64,000 nt of DNA from Halichondria panicea (taxonomy: Eukaryota; Porifera; Demospongiae; Suberitida; Halichondriidae): contig NC_087380.1 of the NCBI RefSeq assembly GCF_963675165.1, positions 2,161,803 through 2,225,802 on the forward strand, given 5' to 3'. Shown here one piece after another: positions 50,618 to 62,400 of this stretch (the first letter of the stretch is position 1; the number at the start of each line of letters is the position of its first letter). The position numbers and the translations under genes are program-made. Below the pieces are notes generated by a model. That model did no database searches. It saw nothing but the letters and a program-made list of their open reading frames with translations, and was not told where the DNA came from.

Positions 50618-53600
50618 TGTGCACACGCACACGCAGCAACTTATGCGCATTAAAGTAAACAATGTCTCACTACCCCCCCCCCACAAACACACACGCACAC
50701 GCACACGCAGCAACTTATGCATTAAAGTAACTCACTACCCACACTTAATACCTTACTACCTCCCCCTCACACACATGCAGCAATGGGATTGGTCGCACTG
50801 GAGTGTTCATCACCCTGCATGCTCAACTGGAGCGACTCAAGATTGAGGGTGTGGTCGATCTGTTCCAGTTCATCAAGTTTGCTCGCAAACAGAGGGAGGG
50901 GCTCGTTAGCAGTCCTGTAAGTCATTAACAATACAAGTCTATTGGTCTACTGTATTCTCTATTATCTATTCTATGCTGTATAGATCCAATGTTTAGCTAC
51001 TCTGTTTATTTTGAAAAAGTACGTGTGTGCTTTCAGCTTTGTACATTCATTTATTATCTTTAAATATGAAGTAATCACTGTACATCCACCCACTGTGCAG
51101 GAGATGTATGCTTTCTGTCACGAGGCACTGGCTGACTATGTGGACAGTTTTGAAACTTATGCCAACTTCAAAGAACTGGTTTAATTATAACAGTAACTTC
51201 ACAAAAACATTTGATTTTAGATTATACTGCTGCTTTTATAGTTTTTAGATTATTGTACAGACTCAGATTATACCAATAGCAAAACTGTGAATGTGTTTAC
51301 CACTGACTTTTATGATACTGAATTATTGCACTTGCCGTGGTGACAGTGTGTTCTTTAATGAATCCTAATGTGTGTTGTTACCAATTCTCTCCACACCCAC
51401 CATATTACAGGTTTCTCCAGCAGCGTGTTTGGCATAACGATGAGATCAATGCTCGTATTGAGCGTATTGAGGCTGACTCTAGTGGAGTGGAGGAGGACGA
51501 GAAACTCTACGCCACCTACGCCATGCTACACACTTATCGCAATGAGTGAGTGGGGGAGGGGTGGTGGGTACCGTACCTGTACGTCTAGTTATTTTTAAAT
51601 CATGAATTATTAAGACTTGCTTAGGTAATTAGATTGTTGGATTGGACGATTGCATTTACTGGAATTAATCCTTACTAAATTACTTAGTTTAGCACTGCGC
51701 AAAAAGCATACATGGATGGTAGCTAGTCATTTGAAGTATATATAGTGAAGTTGATGTACTTGGATTGCTAGATACTGCCATAGATATTTGGTACCACAGG
51801 TATTAAGTATTCAGTTTCTATGACACATTGTAACTGTGCATGTATCTAATTTTACAGTACATGGGAATATAATTTATGCTAGTAAGAGCTTGCATGAGCA
51901 GATGTTGCATGTTGTCCTTGCTACATCACATGATGTGCATTGTCTTCTTGCAAAAACATTTATGTGTGCCTTTACTTGCATAAACTTTCATTGTCTGACC
52001 TCCTATCCGACTACCAGCGGATATCCCATGGAGCTAAGGAGCGTTGTGTGAAAAGACCACCCCCTCTGAGATAGGACGACCCTCGGAGAGTAGGAGGGGC
52101 CAGACCAGAGACCACCATCACTACCCCATAGGTACATGTGTGTGAGGTGGTACTGAGAAGGTTGAAAGATGTAGCTATAATGTGTATAGTTGTACGGTAC
52201 TACCATAATTGCCTACATGCTAAAACTAAAGCCTTTAACTTTGAGTGTATGCATGGGTGCACGTACGTACATGTGCAGCAAATTGCTGTACTGTGACATT
52301 GCTTTTATGGGTACTTCCTATAGAGCCTGTACATACTGTTGTGTTTGAATGACAGTGATTTGCTATTATATCTGTCCCCCTGCAATCTCAACAGTTGATC
52401 AGCTACAAGGATCTGAAGGTGTCACATGACCTGTCGAACTTTTTAGAGTCAGCCTGGATGAACCCAAGCATCTCGCAATCGTGAGTCAACCAACATCTAT
52501 CTTTAGTTAACTATTCTGTCAGTATAACGATCCCCAATTGACAGTTTTAACAAAACTTTTTATGCAGCAAAAGTACAGTGTATACATAACCCTAAACCTT
52601 TCCTATAGCTCTTATATTGAACAGTATATGCACTGTACTGTATTTTCACTTATTTTCTTTCTTCTTCAACAGAAGGTGTGCCATCACTACTGGCCCAAGT
52701 TCCAAGGAGAAGCAGGCACTTATGGTGACTTTACTGTCACTCAGCAGACATTTGACGCTTATGGTGACTACGTTGTCAGGAAGCTATCTGTTGCCATGGA
52801 AGCTTCTGATGAGCCCCCTCTGTAGTGACACAGTTCCACTTCACCCACTGGACCGAGAAGGACCCCCCACAGAGCCCTGCCGCTATACTGGACGTTGTGC
52901 AGGAGGTGAATGCTGTTCAGATGGCCTCAGGCAACAAGCCCATTGTTGTCATGTGCAAGTAAGTGAATGTGTGTGTGTGTGTATGCTTTGATTGCATTAC
53001 AATAAACAAGTATCTCAATGTCTCACTACCCCCCCCCACACACACACGCAGCAACTTATGCATTGATGTCTCACTACTACCTTACTATACCTCCCCCTCA
53101 CACACATGCAGCAATGGGATTGGTCGCACTGGAATGTTCATCACCCTGCATACTCAACTGGAGCGACTCAAGATTGAGGGTGTGATCGATGTGTTTCAGT
53201 TCATCAAGTTTGCTCGCAAACAGAGGGAGGGACTCGTTAGCAGTCCTGTAAGTCATTAAGTCTATTACAATACAAGTCTATTGGAAGCTACATTTTACTG
53301 TATTCTACTGTATTCTATTCTCCATTCTATGCTGTATAGATCCAATGTTTAACTACTCCGTTTATTTTAAAAGTACCTGTGTGCTTTGTACATTCATTTA
53401 GATATTATCTTTCAATATGAAGTAATCACCGTGCATCCCCCACTGTGCAGGAGATGTATGCTTTCTGTCACGAGGCACTGGCTGACTATGTGGACAGTTT
53501 TGAAACTTATGCCAACTTCAAAGAACTGGTTTAATTAACATTAACTCACAGAAACATTTGATTTTATATTATACTGCTGCTTTTATAGTTTTTAGATTGT

Positions 53601-56239
53601 AGTACAGACTCAGACTATACCAATAGCAAAACTGTGAATGTGTTTACCACTGACTTTTATGATACTGAATTATTGCACTCGCTGGGGTGAGAGTGTGTTA
53701 TTTAACGTGTGTTATTACCAATTCTCTCCCCACCCACCATATTGCAGGTTTCTCCGCAGTGTGGTTGGCGTAACGATGAGATCAATGCTCGTATTGAGCG
53801 TTTTGAGGCAGACTCTAGTGGAGTGGAGGAGGACGAGGGACTCTACGCCACCTACGCCATGCTACACACCTATCGCAATGAGTAAGTGGGGGAGGAGGGG
53901 CTGGGTACAGTGTATAATAGTATTTAAGACTTTGGATTGTTAGTAAGAGCTTGCATGAGCAGATATTGCATGTTGTCTTTGCATGATGTACATTGTCTTC
54001 TGCAAAAACATTTTATGTGTGCCTTTACTTGCATAAACGTTCATTGTCTGACCTACTATCCGACTACCAGTGGATATCCCATGGAGCTGAGGAGTGTTGT
54101 ATGAAAAGACCACCCCCTCTGAGAGAGGATGACCTCGGAGAGTGGGAGGGGCCAGACCAGAAACCACCACCACTACCCCATAGGTACATGTGTGTGAGGT
54201 GGTACTGAGAAGGTTGGTTGTACCATAATTGCCTACATGTATAATTATGCACTAAAACTAAAGCCTTTACTTTGAGTGTATGCACTTACGAACATGTACA
54301 GCAAATTGCTGTAATGTGACATTGCTTTTATGGGTCCGTACATACTGTTGTGTATGAATGACAGTACGTGATTGCTATGTGTCCCCCTTGCAGTCTCAAC
54401 AGCTGAGCAGCTACAAGGATCTGAGGGTGTCACCTGACCTGTCGCATTTTTTAGAGTCAGCCTTGATGAACCCAAACATCTCGTGAGTCAACCAACATCT
54501 CTTGAGTGAACTCCCCGGTTGAGGTTGTTATCTCGCACCCCCTCACTATACCCATGTGTACACATTTGCTTTCAGTTTGGTTTCCCTTCCTTAGCCTCAC
54601 TGCTTTCCATACATTTAGCTATGTGCACAATGGGTATTTGCTTTTCTTCAAAGAGTATAATAGCCTGCATGCATGAGTCTGATAGAGTGCTTTAGTGTTT
54701 ACTGTGAACATTATACTTGTTGTGTTGCCCTGAGGGAAATGTTTGTGCACCTGTGTGACCTTACCATTCAATAAAAATAGCTTAGGGCTGTGGTAGTTCA
54801 AGAACTCTAGCAAATGGTGCATGTTGCCTTTGCTCCATTATTCAATCTGTTCACTGTGTACAGTGGGGCTATCTCAACAAGTGCCTTCTGCTGGGACTTT
54901 AATGAGAGTTTGTTCAGAGTCAATCCTTTCTTTCTTTACTACTTTGGCTTGGTATGTATGTCTAACAATAATATTTACTCATCCTAGTATATTTGAATTG
55001 GTGTATCTTATTAGACAAAACATTTTACTTTGATGTATACCACTCAATTCATAGTGTTTGGCCTTCCAAGGTGACCAGCTGTAATTCTACAACCTTAGCT
55101 TTCGATTATGATTTGCACTGACTATTAGAGGAAGCCATTAGAAGAAGCCACTATACTGACTGGTTTTGAAACCGTTTATCAAATCTCTGCGTTTATATAC
55201 TCAACCCACAGATTTCAATAATTATCGCCCATAAATGCTGAGTGGTTGACAATCTCTTTCAGTCTCTTTTGTGCTGTCCCAGAATTGTTTGTTATATCAT
55301 TCATTTGCTGTCAAAGAAGCTAGCTGGTATTTGTGTAAGGCTGCTAGTTGTAGCTCTGCATGGTAACTGCATGCTAATACGTTAGGAACAGTTTCCACTG
55401 TCAGAAGAAAGTGCTGTTTCTCATGAGTTTACGCGGTTTCTATATTCTATAACGCTTTGGCACTGGCTCTGCATGGTTTCTGTAGCCTATACTTTCTTTG
55501 GCTCATCTTTGTTATCACTCACTTCTAAACTCAACAACCAAGGATAATGTGAAGGAGTCCTCTTGTCACACATGCACACGTGTACATTTTAAGTAACAGG
55601 TATAGTCCTTGCTGTGGGTTTTTTGTAAAAATTAAAACACTGCAAGTTTCCAGCTTTGCAATTCTAGCTTGCAACTTGTGGCAACGACTTGCAGTGTGAT
55701 GTGTATTTGATTAGTTTATAGTTCTGTACTAGTCTACAACTTCAGGGTTCCATCCAGACATTTTGAAAATAAGGGGCGAATTGTATATCAGTGTGCTGCT
55801 ATCTCTAAACGGCCACCTAGAAGGGTCTTGGGACATGCTCCCTCAAGAAGATTATAGTGTTTTTAGGTACGACAGGCGCGTTGCAGCTCAAGGTAATTAG
55901 CCTCTTATTGAACTCGGCAATAACGTTGTACGTGGGCGGATAATTAGCTGCATCGTGCCTGTCGTACTGAAAAATCCCAAGGGGACGAAACCCTGAAGGC
56001 GTAAGTATGCCATGTACCATTTATTCCTCTTACCCCCCCCCCCGTGCAGAGATAGAGGTACGTTCAAGAGGATCCCCGTGTACAGAGATCCTGCTGGGGG
56101 GTACGGATTTGCATCATTTAAATTTGACTGTCTGCTCAGTTTAGTTCTGTACTATGCCACCAACACGATGGAGAAACACAACCCTGAACTGGAGACAATG
56201 CTTAGATACCCTGCATTCCATGTGGACAGGCCCTGTTAG
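35969..56239 (+). CDS. Gene D: CCP/Ig receptor-type protein tyrosine phosphatase
   Basis: Exons: 35969-36059, 36197-36208 (12-base microexon, tentative), CCP 36240-36446, 36601-36819, Ig 36914-37273, CCP 37563-37787, 40306-40521, 40699-40914, 41122-41340, 41409-41624, 41937-42155, 42224-42439, 42760-42978, 43047-43262, 43575-43793, 43864-44073, Ig 44132-44494, CCP 44543-44755, 44810-45019, 45073-45246, Ig 45298-45576, 45623-45922, 45975-46316, 46372-46677, TM 46789-46888, juxtamembrane 46981-47198 and 47257-47360, then the phosphatase exons listed separately. The frame is continuous to 51545; splicing to 52018-52051 ends at TGA with ...MELRSVV, giving about 2589 residues. Alternatively, tail exons lead to the stop at 56237. 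Signal peptide 1-31, TM about 1832-1855. The reaction is dephosphorylation of protein phosphotyrosine at the cytoplasmic face. Ligand unknown. Confidence 0.85.
36494..36535 (+). pseudogene. Truncated CCP exon start
   Basis: After the acceptor tatatag the frame begins [11 protein letters not shown], as CCP exons do, and then stops at 36535 with no second half. It lies between two intact CCP exons of gene D. Confidence 0.5.
38270..38398. repeat. 129-bp hairpin MITE
   Basis: cactgtaaaaaa at the left and ttttttacagtg at the right are inverted. The arms pair over nearly the whole length (gtgcggtg, actaaaaccgtcgcatatag and complement). Confidence 0.85.
38398..39484. repeat. 1.09-kb inverted-repeat element
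   Basis: Arms of about 190 bases pair imperfectly: 38400-38590 with 39295-39484 (for example ttttatacctcacaaagaac against gttctttgtggggtataaaa type sequence, and gtcaaacgtgacgtcagagta against tactctgacgtcacgtttga). The interior, about 700 bases, has only short frames such as 38689-38763, with no recognised product. Confidence 0.7.
41122..43793 (+). repeat. Tandem duplication of a two-CCP block, about 815-823 bp
   Basis: CCP-a exons start at 41122, 41937, 42760 and 43575 (219 bases), CCP-b exons at 41409, 42224 and 43047 (216 bases). Spacings are 815, 823 and 815. Introns are nearly identical too (41710-41930, 42530-42750, 43350-43570). The pair at 36601 and 40306 may be the older source. CCP-a reads [22 protein letters not shown]-b reads [19 protein letters not shown] or close to it. 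Confidence 0.95.
47257..49003 (+). other. Gene D phosphatase domain D1 (catalytic)
   Basis: Exons 47257-47360, 47419-47506, 47552-47628, 47684-47720, 47772-47866, 47947-48075, 48329-48628, 48815-49003, with phases matching across every junction. Visible PTP motifs in order: [68 protein letters not shown] (general acid Asp about residue 2126), [11 protein letters not shown] (nucleophile Cys about 2159 and the P-loop Arg). The KNRY substrate-recognition Tyr is Phe in the first motif, as written KNRF. All catalytic residues of an active classical PTP are present. The exon cut inside the PTP fold is unrelated to the phase-1 ectodomain pattern. Confidence 0.92.
49202..51545 (+). other. Gene D phosphatase domain D2, first copy
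   Basis: Exons 49202-49301, 49418-49488, 49658-49792, 50001-50287, 50781-50916, 51101-51178, 51421-51545. Motifs: [50 protein letters not shown], then RWTEKDPP in place of WPD and MCNNGIGRTG in place of HCSAGxGRTG. Cys and Arg of CX5R are kept (Cys about residue 2465), but the WPD Asp is Glu after WT, and the His before Cys is Met. Known RPTP D2 domains are usually weak or inactive and regulatory; these changes fit that. The last exon encodes a charged helix-like stretch ([22 protein letters not shown]). Confidence 0.85.
50345..50745. repeat. Minisatellite in D2 intron
   Basis: A unit of about 66-94 bases, caatgtctcactacccccc + (CA)n + gcagcaacttatgcattaaa, recurs at 50352, 50426, 50500, 50566 and 50660. 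The matching intron of the second D2 copy (52959-53111) has only about one unit. Confidence 0.9.
52018..52480 (+). other. Tail exons after first D2 copy
   Basis: Spliced in phase from 51545, the exon at 52018 reads [11 protein letters not shown] then TGA at 52049-52051; the terminal SVV fits a class I PDZ ligand (S/T-x-V). In another frame the same bases hold KRPPPLR and then a TAG. A following exon at about 52408-52480 reads [20 protein letters not shown] and ends at a good donor. Which 3' end is used cannot be settled by eye. Confidence 0.5.
52673..54482 (+). pseudogene. Second, frameshifted copy of D2 and tail exons
   Basis: Exons 52673-52958, 53112-53247, 53451-53528, 53760-53881, 54071-54183, 54408-54482 repeat 50001-52480, a tandem duplication of about 2.67 kb including introns. 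The first exon is 286 bases rather than 287: one base is lost near 52815, giving TAG at 52823 directly followed by TGA. The other exons keep open frames and splice sites ([49 protein letters not shown]). Only the end exons may still serve the gene if 52673-53881 is skipped. Confidence 0.85.
54483..56049 (+). other. Last intron of gene D
   Basis: A 1.57-kb intron with no gene. It includes the spacer block shared with 10965-11160, 17745-17900 and 34470-34630 (54670-54860) and a block like 34800-35060 (55040-55330). Bases 55868-55966 form a small fold-back (tacgacaggcgcgttgcagct with agctgcatcgtgcctgtcgta). Confidence 0.6.
56050..56239 (+). CDS. Intact RPTP last exon, unrecognised C-terminal module
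   Basis: Acceptor ccccgtgcag, then in phase with 54482 the protein reads [20 protein letters not shown], continues [20 protein letters not shown] and [20 protein letters not shown], and ends at TAG 56237. With the preceding exon ([18 protein letters not shown]) it forms a module of about 85 residues that I cannot assign to a family; the GGYGF turn faintly recalls the start of a PDZ fold but that is weak. Decayed copies sit at 2498, 18344 and 35599, and this is the only open one in the window. Confidence 0.6.
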
Positions 56240-56358
56240 CAACTGAACTAGCAGCTGTACAGTATTGTATGTGTGTATATATGTGTGTGTAGGAGTATAA
56301 TTACTATAGGCTGTATAGGTGTACACTTGATGTGTGGAAATTGCAATCACAATTTCAG

Positions 56359-56372
56359 ACTTCCTGTTGTCA
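56359..56372 (+). promoter_or_regulatory. Shared upstream box, gene E
   Basis: acttcctgttgtca ends 48 bases before the ATG and is preceded by ggaaattgcaatcacaattt as in gene D. The ETS-like core is intact. Confidence 0.45.
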
Positions 56373-56419
56373 CCACTATTATAAAGTCAAAAATGTTTAG
56401 ACATGAATGTAAAGGCAGT

Positions 56420-59400
56420 ATGAAGAAGTTACAAAGTGTCTCTTGGCTGGTCCTTTTAACTGGAGCTGCTCAGCTCCTACTAGTGTGTGGACAAAGTTCA
56501 CCTGGTATGTTTAAATTTCATGACCTCTGCCAGCCAGTTTATATCAATTGCATACATGCAGGAGTGTACCTATCTCTGGGATCAACCAACATCATCACTA
56601 ACAATACTGAGATCCTCATCACTACTATTGGAGAGGGTGCTCCGGGTGATCTTCCCCTTCTCATCTGTCACACTGATCTAGTGGCCTGTTGTAGAAAATC
56701 TGATACAATAGCAAAGACAAATCCAACGGGAGATTGGCACTATCCAAATGGAATTCCTATTCTTGTTGGAAATAAAGCACCGCCAGATGCATTGTTTTAT
56801 ATACAGAGAAATAAACAAGTGGTTAGACTGCATCGTAATGAGAGTATCAACCCTCAGACTGGTTCCTACTGTTGTACTATACCTACTATTGCAAAGGAAA
56901 TGATCCTCTGTGCCAACCTTGGTGAGTGAACCATGCAGTACCGAGTTCATAAAAGTAATAATAAAGTAATAATGTGGTCTACGCAATGGGTAGAATTCAA
57001 TAAAGTATAATTTCCCCTTTCATATTTCAATGCAGTCGTGTGTCTGTCCCTCCCTCCCCTGACCAATGGAATGATATCCTACTCTGACCCAACACTGGGT
57101 GTGGGGAGTGTGGCCACCTACAGCTGTGAGGCCGGATATATGATAAATGATAACAGTACTAGCACGACATGTGAAGAGGGTGGAGAGTGGAGTCAATCCA
57201 GTCAACCAAACTGCGTTGGTGAGTGCCCTTGTCTTGTTTTATATTTGCTATGCTGCATGCTGTTAACTCTAATTTATGGCCCGGGCCCTTCGATGATTTG
57301 TATATATAATTATTGCACAGTACCTATAGATTAATATATTTCTGCAGCCATTCTAACTGCAATGGTCTGTACTGAATTGATGGATCTAGTCAACGGAACT
57401 ATCACGTATAACATGGATCCCATGGGCCTAAGACCAGTAGTGGGCACTGTGGCCACCTACACCTGTAACCCTGGCTACACTCTCACTGGAGACAACACTA
57501 CGATTTGTGAGAGTGGGGGGAGCTGGAGCAGTTCAGCTCAAACTTGTGAAGGTTGGTTAACTATAGCTATGCTGTAGTACATGTATACATGCAGTCGCAT
57601 AACTGTTCTCAATAAATCAGGCTATTTTCTCCTCAGTGATTGTGTGTCCTCTTCTACCGGCCATTACCAATGGCACCATCTACTACTATCCTGATGTCAG
57701 TACTCTTTACGTTGACCTGGGAACTTATGCAGCCTATATTTGTGAGGCTGGATTCAATATCATTAATCAGGTACGAATGTGTATGGAAGATGATGGATTG
57801 GACGCCATTGGAATGTGGAGTGGCCAGGAACCAAGCTGTGTCTGTAAGTTATCAGCGAAAGTGTATCTTGTATATGTACTGTACGAATCCGAATATGTAT
57901 AGAGTATGGTCATGCATGCATGTGCACATTACACAGTCATCACTTGTCCCTCTCTTCTCCCTGATAATTCTCACACCTCAATAATCTACCTTCATGACAA
58001 TACCACACCACCTTTCCCCTATGGAACACGAGCGAATTACACCATCGACTGCCCTGAGGGCATGGAGAGGGACGGAGAAGACGATGTGAGGACTTGTATT
58101 CGTAATGGCAGTAGTGCAGTGGGTATTTGGAATGGAACTGCTCCAACCTGTACAGGTACGTATATAGGTCAACCAACACCACAGTTATATAGCCAAAAAG
58201 ATCGATCACGTGTTATAATGTTGGTGCATTCGAATGGGCTCAAGGTTAATGTGGTACGAGGTGAACGCTACACAGAATAAATTAACATTATCTTGGTTAT
58301 AGTTATAGGTGTGTTCTATAAATCAATGTTTCGGTCACTTTTCTTCAAGTTTCAACCTCATTATTATGCTTCGGTGTTTGGATGCGGTGAGGTATACAGT
58401 ATATAGTGTGTTGTTTGTGTGTGTGTCTGTGTGTATGTACTGCTATATATAGCTGCTCAATGATAAATAAAGTGCAAGTAAGAGCTTTCATAGGCCTCTT
58501 TAAAATCTTTTTTTACTTGGATTTGAATTTGTAGATTTGCAAAACAATGGAGTTATGGCTACTTTGAAGGCCACTGCAGTATTTTCAGACTCGTGTGTAG
58601 CAAAATCTGTTGATATAACTTACGTTGTAGCTATTCTACTTATAGGAGTTAGCACACTAATTAGCTGCAATAGTGGGGAAAGAGCTGCAGACCTGCACTG
58701 TTTCAAGAATGCAGAAGCCCCATTAATAAATGTACTGGCAACCTTCTTAGCAACAATCAGGGTCAATCCTTTCCCACTCTCTTGCACAATTCTTGCATGT
58801 AAGTAGCTAAAGTATTTAGCTGTGCTGCTATCATTCCACTGAGGCATCATCACCCACAGCGCTGTAATTTTATACAGCCACAGATACAATGGACTGTACT
58901 GATCTGATGGATCCTGTCAATGGAGGTATCACTTACGATATTGGCACCACTGGTAACAGACCAGTGAACACTGTGGCCACGTACGTCTGTGATACTGGCT
59001 ACATGCTCGAGGAAGACGCCAACACCACTAGAACTTGTGAGAGTGCGGGGAGATGGAATGGGTCAGAACCAGAACCATCCTGTATAGGTTAGAAACACAT
59101 ACAACACCAGCTGCGTGAAATTAGTATGCTAAATATTGCTCTGTCCTGCAGCAAAACAGTGTAAAGAATTGCCTCTGCTGAAAAATGGAACAATCATGTA
59201 CAATGCTAGTACTCCTTATTACCTGGATACCACAGCAAAGTACAAGTGTAACAATGGGTATTTCCTGGAGGGACAATTTCAGAGGAACTGCACTGCTGGA
59301 GAGGTGGACAATATCAGTGGGGTGTGGACAGGATACGTACCAACATGTGTCCGTAAGTTGATTTTTGTGGCTTAAATTGCCGTATTATGTACATGTACAT

Positions 59401-62400
59401 TCAGCGAGGTATACGGTAGTGTGTTTTTGTGTGTGTGTGTGACGTGTGTGTCTGTCTCTCTGTCTGTCTGTCTGTGTGTGTAGACTGCTAAAGCTGCTCA
59501 AGGATCAATCAAGTGCAAGTAATAGGCTTCTAGTGATGTTTTCTTGGATTTTAATTTGTGGATTTGCAAAATAATGCTTTGTTCTTGAGTTATGCCTAGT
59601 TTTGCTTACTTAGAGTGCTATTGCAGCCTTTTCAGAAGAGTGCGTAGCAAAACTTGTTCACCGAGTGTTGCTACTCTACTTAGTAGTTAGCTCTGCATTA
59701 GAATACTAGCTATTAGTAGCTGCAAGAGTGAGAAGAGAGCTGCAAGGCTCTGTACTATAGATGCAGCTAGACTTGAACTTTTGGCATCAATCGTTTTTAA
59801 TAACAATTATGATCGATCATTACCCACTCTTTGTGATTCTGGCTCGGATTCTGCCTGCATTCAGCAAAATGTTCATCATGATAAAATAATAATGTGTGTA
59901 GCTTTGGCATTTCCACCGAGGCATTAGCACCCGCGGTGCTTTCATTGTTCTCAGGAATACGATGTGACCCGCTGATGACTGCTTCTGATAATGGAAATGT
60001 TACTTACTCAAATCAATTGGACGATGACAAGTACATCTTTGGCACAGTGGCCACCTACACCTGCTCTCATGGTTATGGTCTGAGCAGTACTGAGAGTCGA
60101 ACATGTATCACTGATAATGGTGGTGGTGGGGCAATCGGGAGATTCAGTGGGAATGAACCAAACTGCGATCGTGAGTTGATTTTACTGATTAATCTAACAA
60201 TTAATTCCTGTATTGTCCATAGGTATCACGTGTTCTGCTCTCCCAAGCATTACAAATGGGTCCATCAGTTACCCTAGTGGTACTACTGCACCATATGACT
60301 ATGAAACAACAGGTAATTATCAGTGCAACGATGGACATGTGTTAACAAGTGGAGACAGTGAAAGGACTTGTACTGGTGATGGTAGCACTTCTAGTGGTCA
60401 GTGGAGTGGTAATGCCCCCAGATGTCCACGTATGTTTTAAGTGTTTTGTTCGTGTCACATGATAATGTACACACACAGCTGTGGACTGTGGGACTCCTCT
60501 GTCTATTAACAATGGATCTCCTGGGATACCAACAACCACAACATTCACAGGAACAGTGACCTACAGCTGTGTTACTGGATATTGGATATCTCCAAGAGTC
60601 ACCACAGCAACGGCTACCTGTAAGGCTGACAGGACCTGGGTACCTCTACCAACTTGTCAATGTACGTGAATTTCTACCCGACTTGTGCATTGACATATCG
60701 TTTTCACTCACTCAGTTGTGGATTGTGGCTCTCTTCCCACCATTATGAATGCATCTCCTGGAACACCCACCAGAACAACCTACCTAGGGACAGTTACCTA
60801 CACCTGTGTCAGTGGATATGAAGTCTCCAATGGAGTTACCACAGCAATGGCAATCTGTCAGGACAACGGAAACTGGAGACCTCTACCAACTTGTACAAGT
60901 ATGGTTCAGGGATTTTTTAACTTCAGAATTGTACGTCATACTGAATTACGTACATACAGTTGTGAACTGTGGTGATCCTCCCACTATTCTCAATGGATCT
61001 CCTGGTACACCATCCAGCTCAACATTTGGAGGGACAGTGTCTTACACATGTAATAGCAATAGATATCACGTGTCAGATCCAGCCACTGTGACTTGTGAGG
61101 CTAGTGGGAGTTGGAGCACAAGACCAATTTGCTCAGGTCTGTGAAACATATTTAATAATTAATTTTTGTGGTGACATGATTGTTAATAGCCATCTGCAAT
61201 GACCATCAAATTGAAAATGGTGACATCAACTATGATTCTAATGCCACACCGAGAGTAGAGGGAGCCATTGCCTTTTACTTGTGTGTGTCTGGTTACCAGC
61301 TGTCTGGTGTGAGATTTAGGATCTGTGCGGACAATGGAAATAGAATGGGTGGTGTATGGACTGGATCAATACCAAGCTGTACAGGTATAAAAACAAAGAA
61401 ATCTCCATTCCCTATTGTATGTACATTTCTAATGTTGCAGCAATCTGCCTTGATCTCACCCTTGCCCATGGAGTGATCAGCTACAGTCCATCTACTACTC
61501 TCAGACTGGAGGATACTGTGGCTACACACAGCTGTGGTGAGGGGCACGGACTGTTTCCTAGTGTGAGAACAAGAACATGTCAGCCCGACAGGACGTGGAG
61601 TGGAGAGGAAATCACTTGCAAACGTAAAGATTGGGTATATCGTAGATGCTATACACTAATGTATGTATTGTCCGCAGGTATCACGTGTTCTCCTCTCCCT
61701 AATGTTACGAATGGGACCATTAATTACCCTAGTGGTACTACTGCACCATATAACTATGAAATAACAGCTACGTATCAATGCAACCACGGACATATGTTAA
61801 CAAGTGGAGGAGACAGAGTGAGGACCTGTACTGGTGATGGTAGTACTCCTAGCGGTCAGTGGAGTGGTACTGCTCTTCAATGTCCACGTATGTTATAATA
61901 TTGTATTGGTCGTATCACATGATAATGTACACACACAGCTATGGACTGTGAGACTCCTCTGTCTATTACCAATGGATCTCCTGGGATACCAACAGCCACA
62001 ACATTCACAGGGACAGTGACCTACAGCTGTGATGATGGCTATGCACTCTTTGGGATTGCTACAAGTACTTGCCAGGCAAATGCAACCTGGAGCAGACAAC
62101 CGAAATGCAGAGGTGTGTACTTACATTAACTCACAAGTTTAGTCCTGCAGAGGTACGTAGTTTACATTATTGGGCATAATAAAATTATACAACACAGGTA
62201 TCACTCTTACTGGTATCCAATCTGGTGTACCCATCTTAATTGGAGGTTCTGTTACCATCAACTGCACAACTATATTTTCTGCTGACTCAATAATATTGCT
62301 CCAAGATAACCACCCTCTTTATGGAACTCGTCAGTCCTCCACCATCTTGACGCATAACATCCCTCTTGTGAACGATAGCATCCATAGAAACACGTTCAAA

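Noticed and set aside
58537-58806. 89-residue plus-strand frame between gene E CCP exons
   Set aside because: It lies in a repeated mobile element also present at 59400-59940 and in gene C, and its frame is not kept in those copies.
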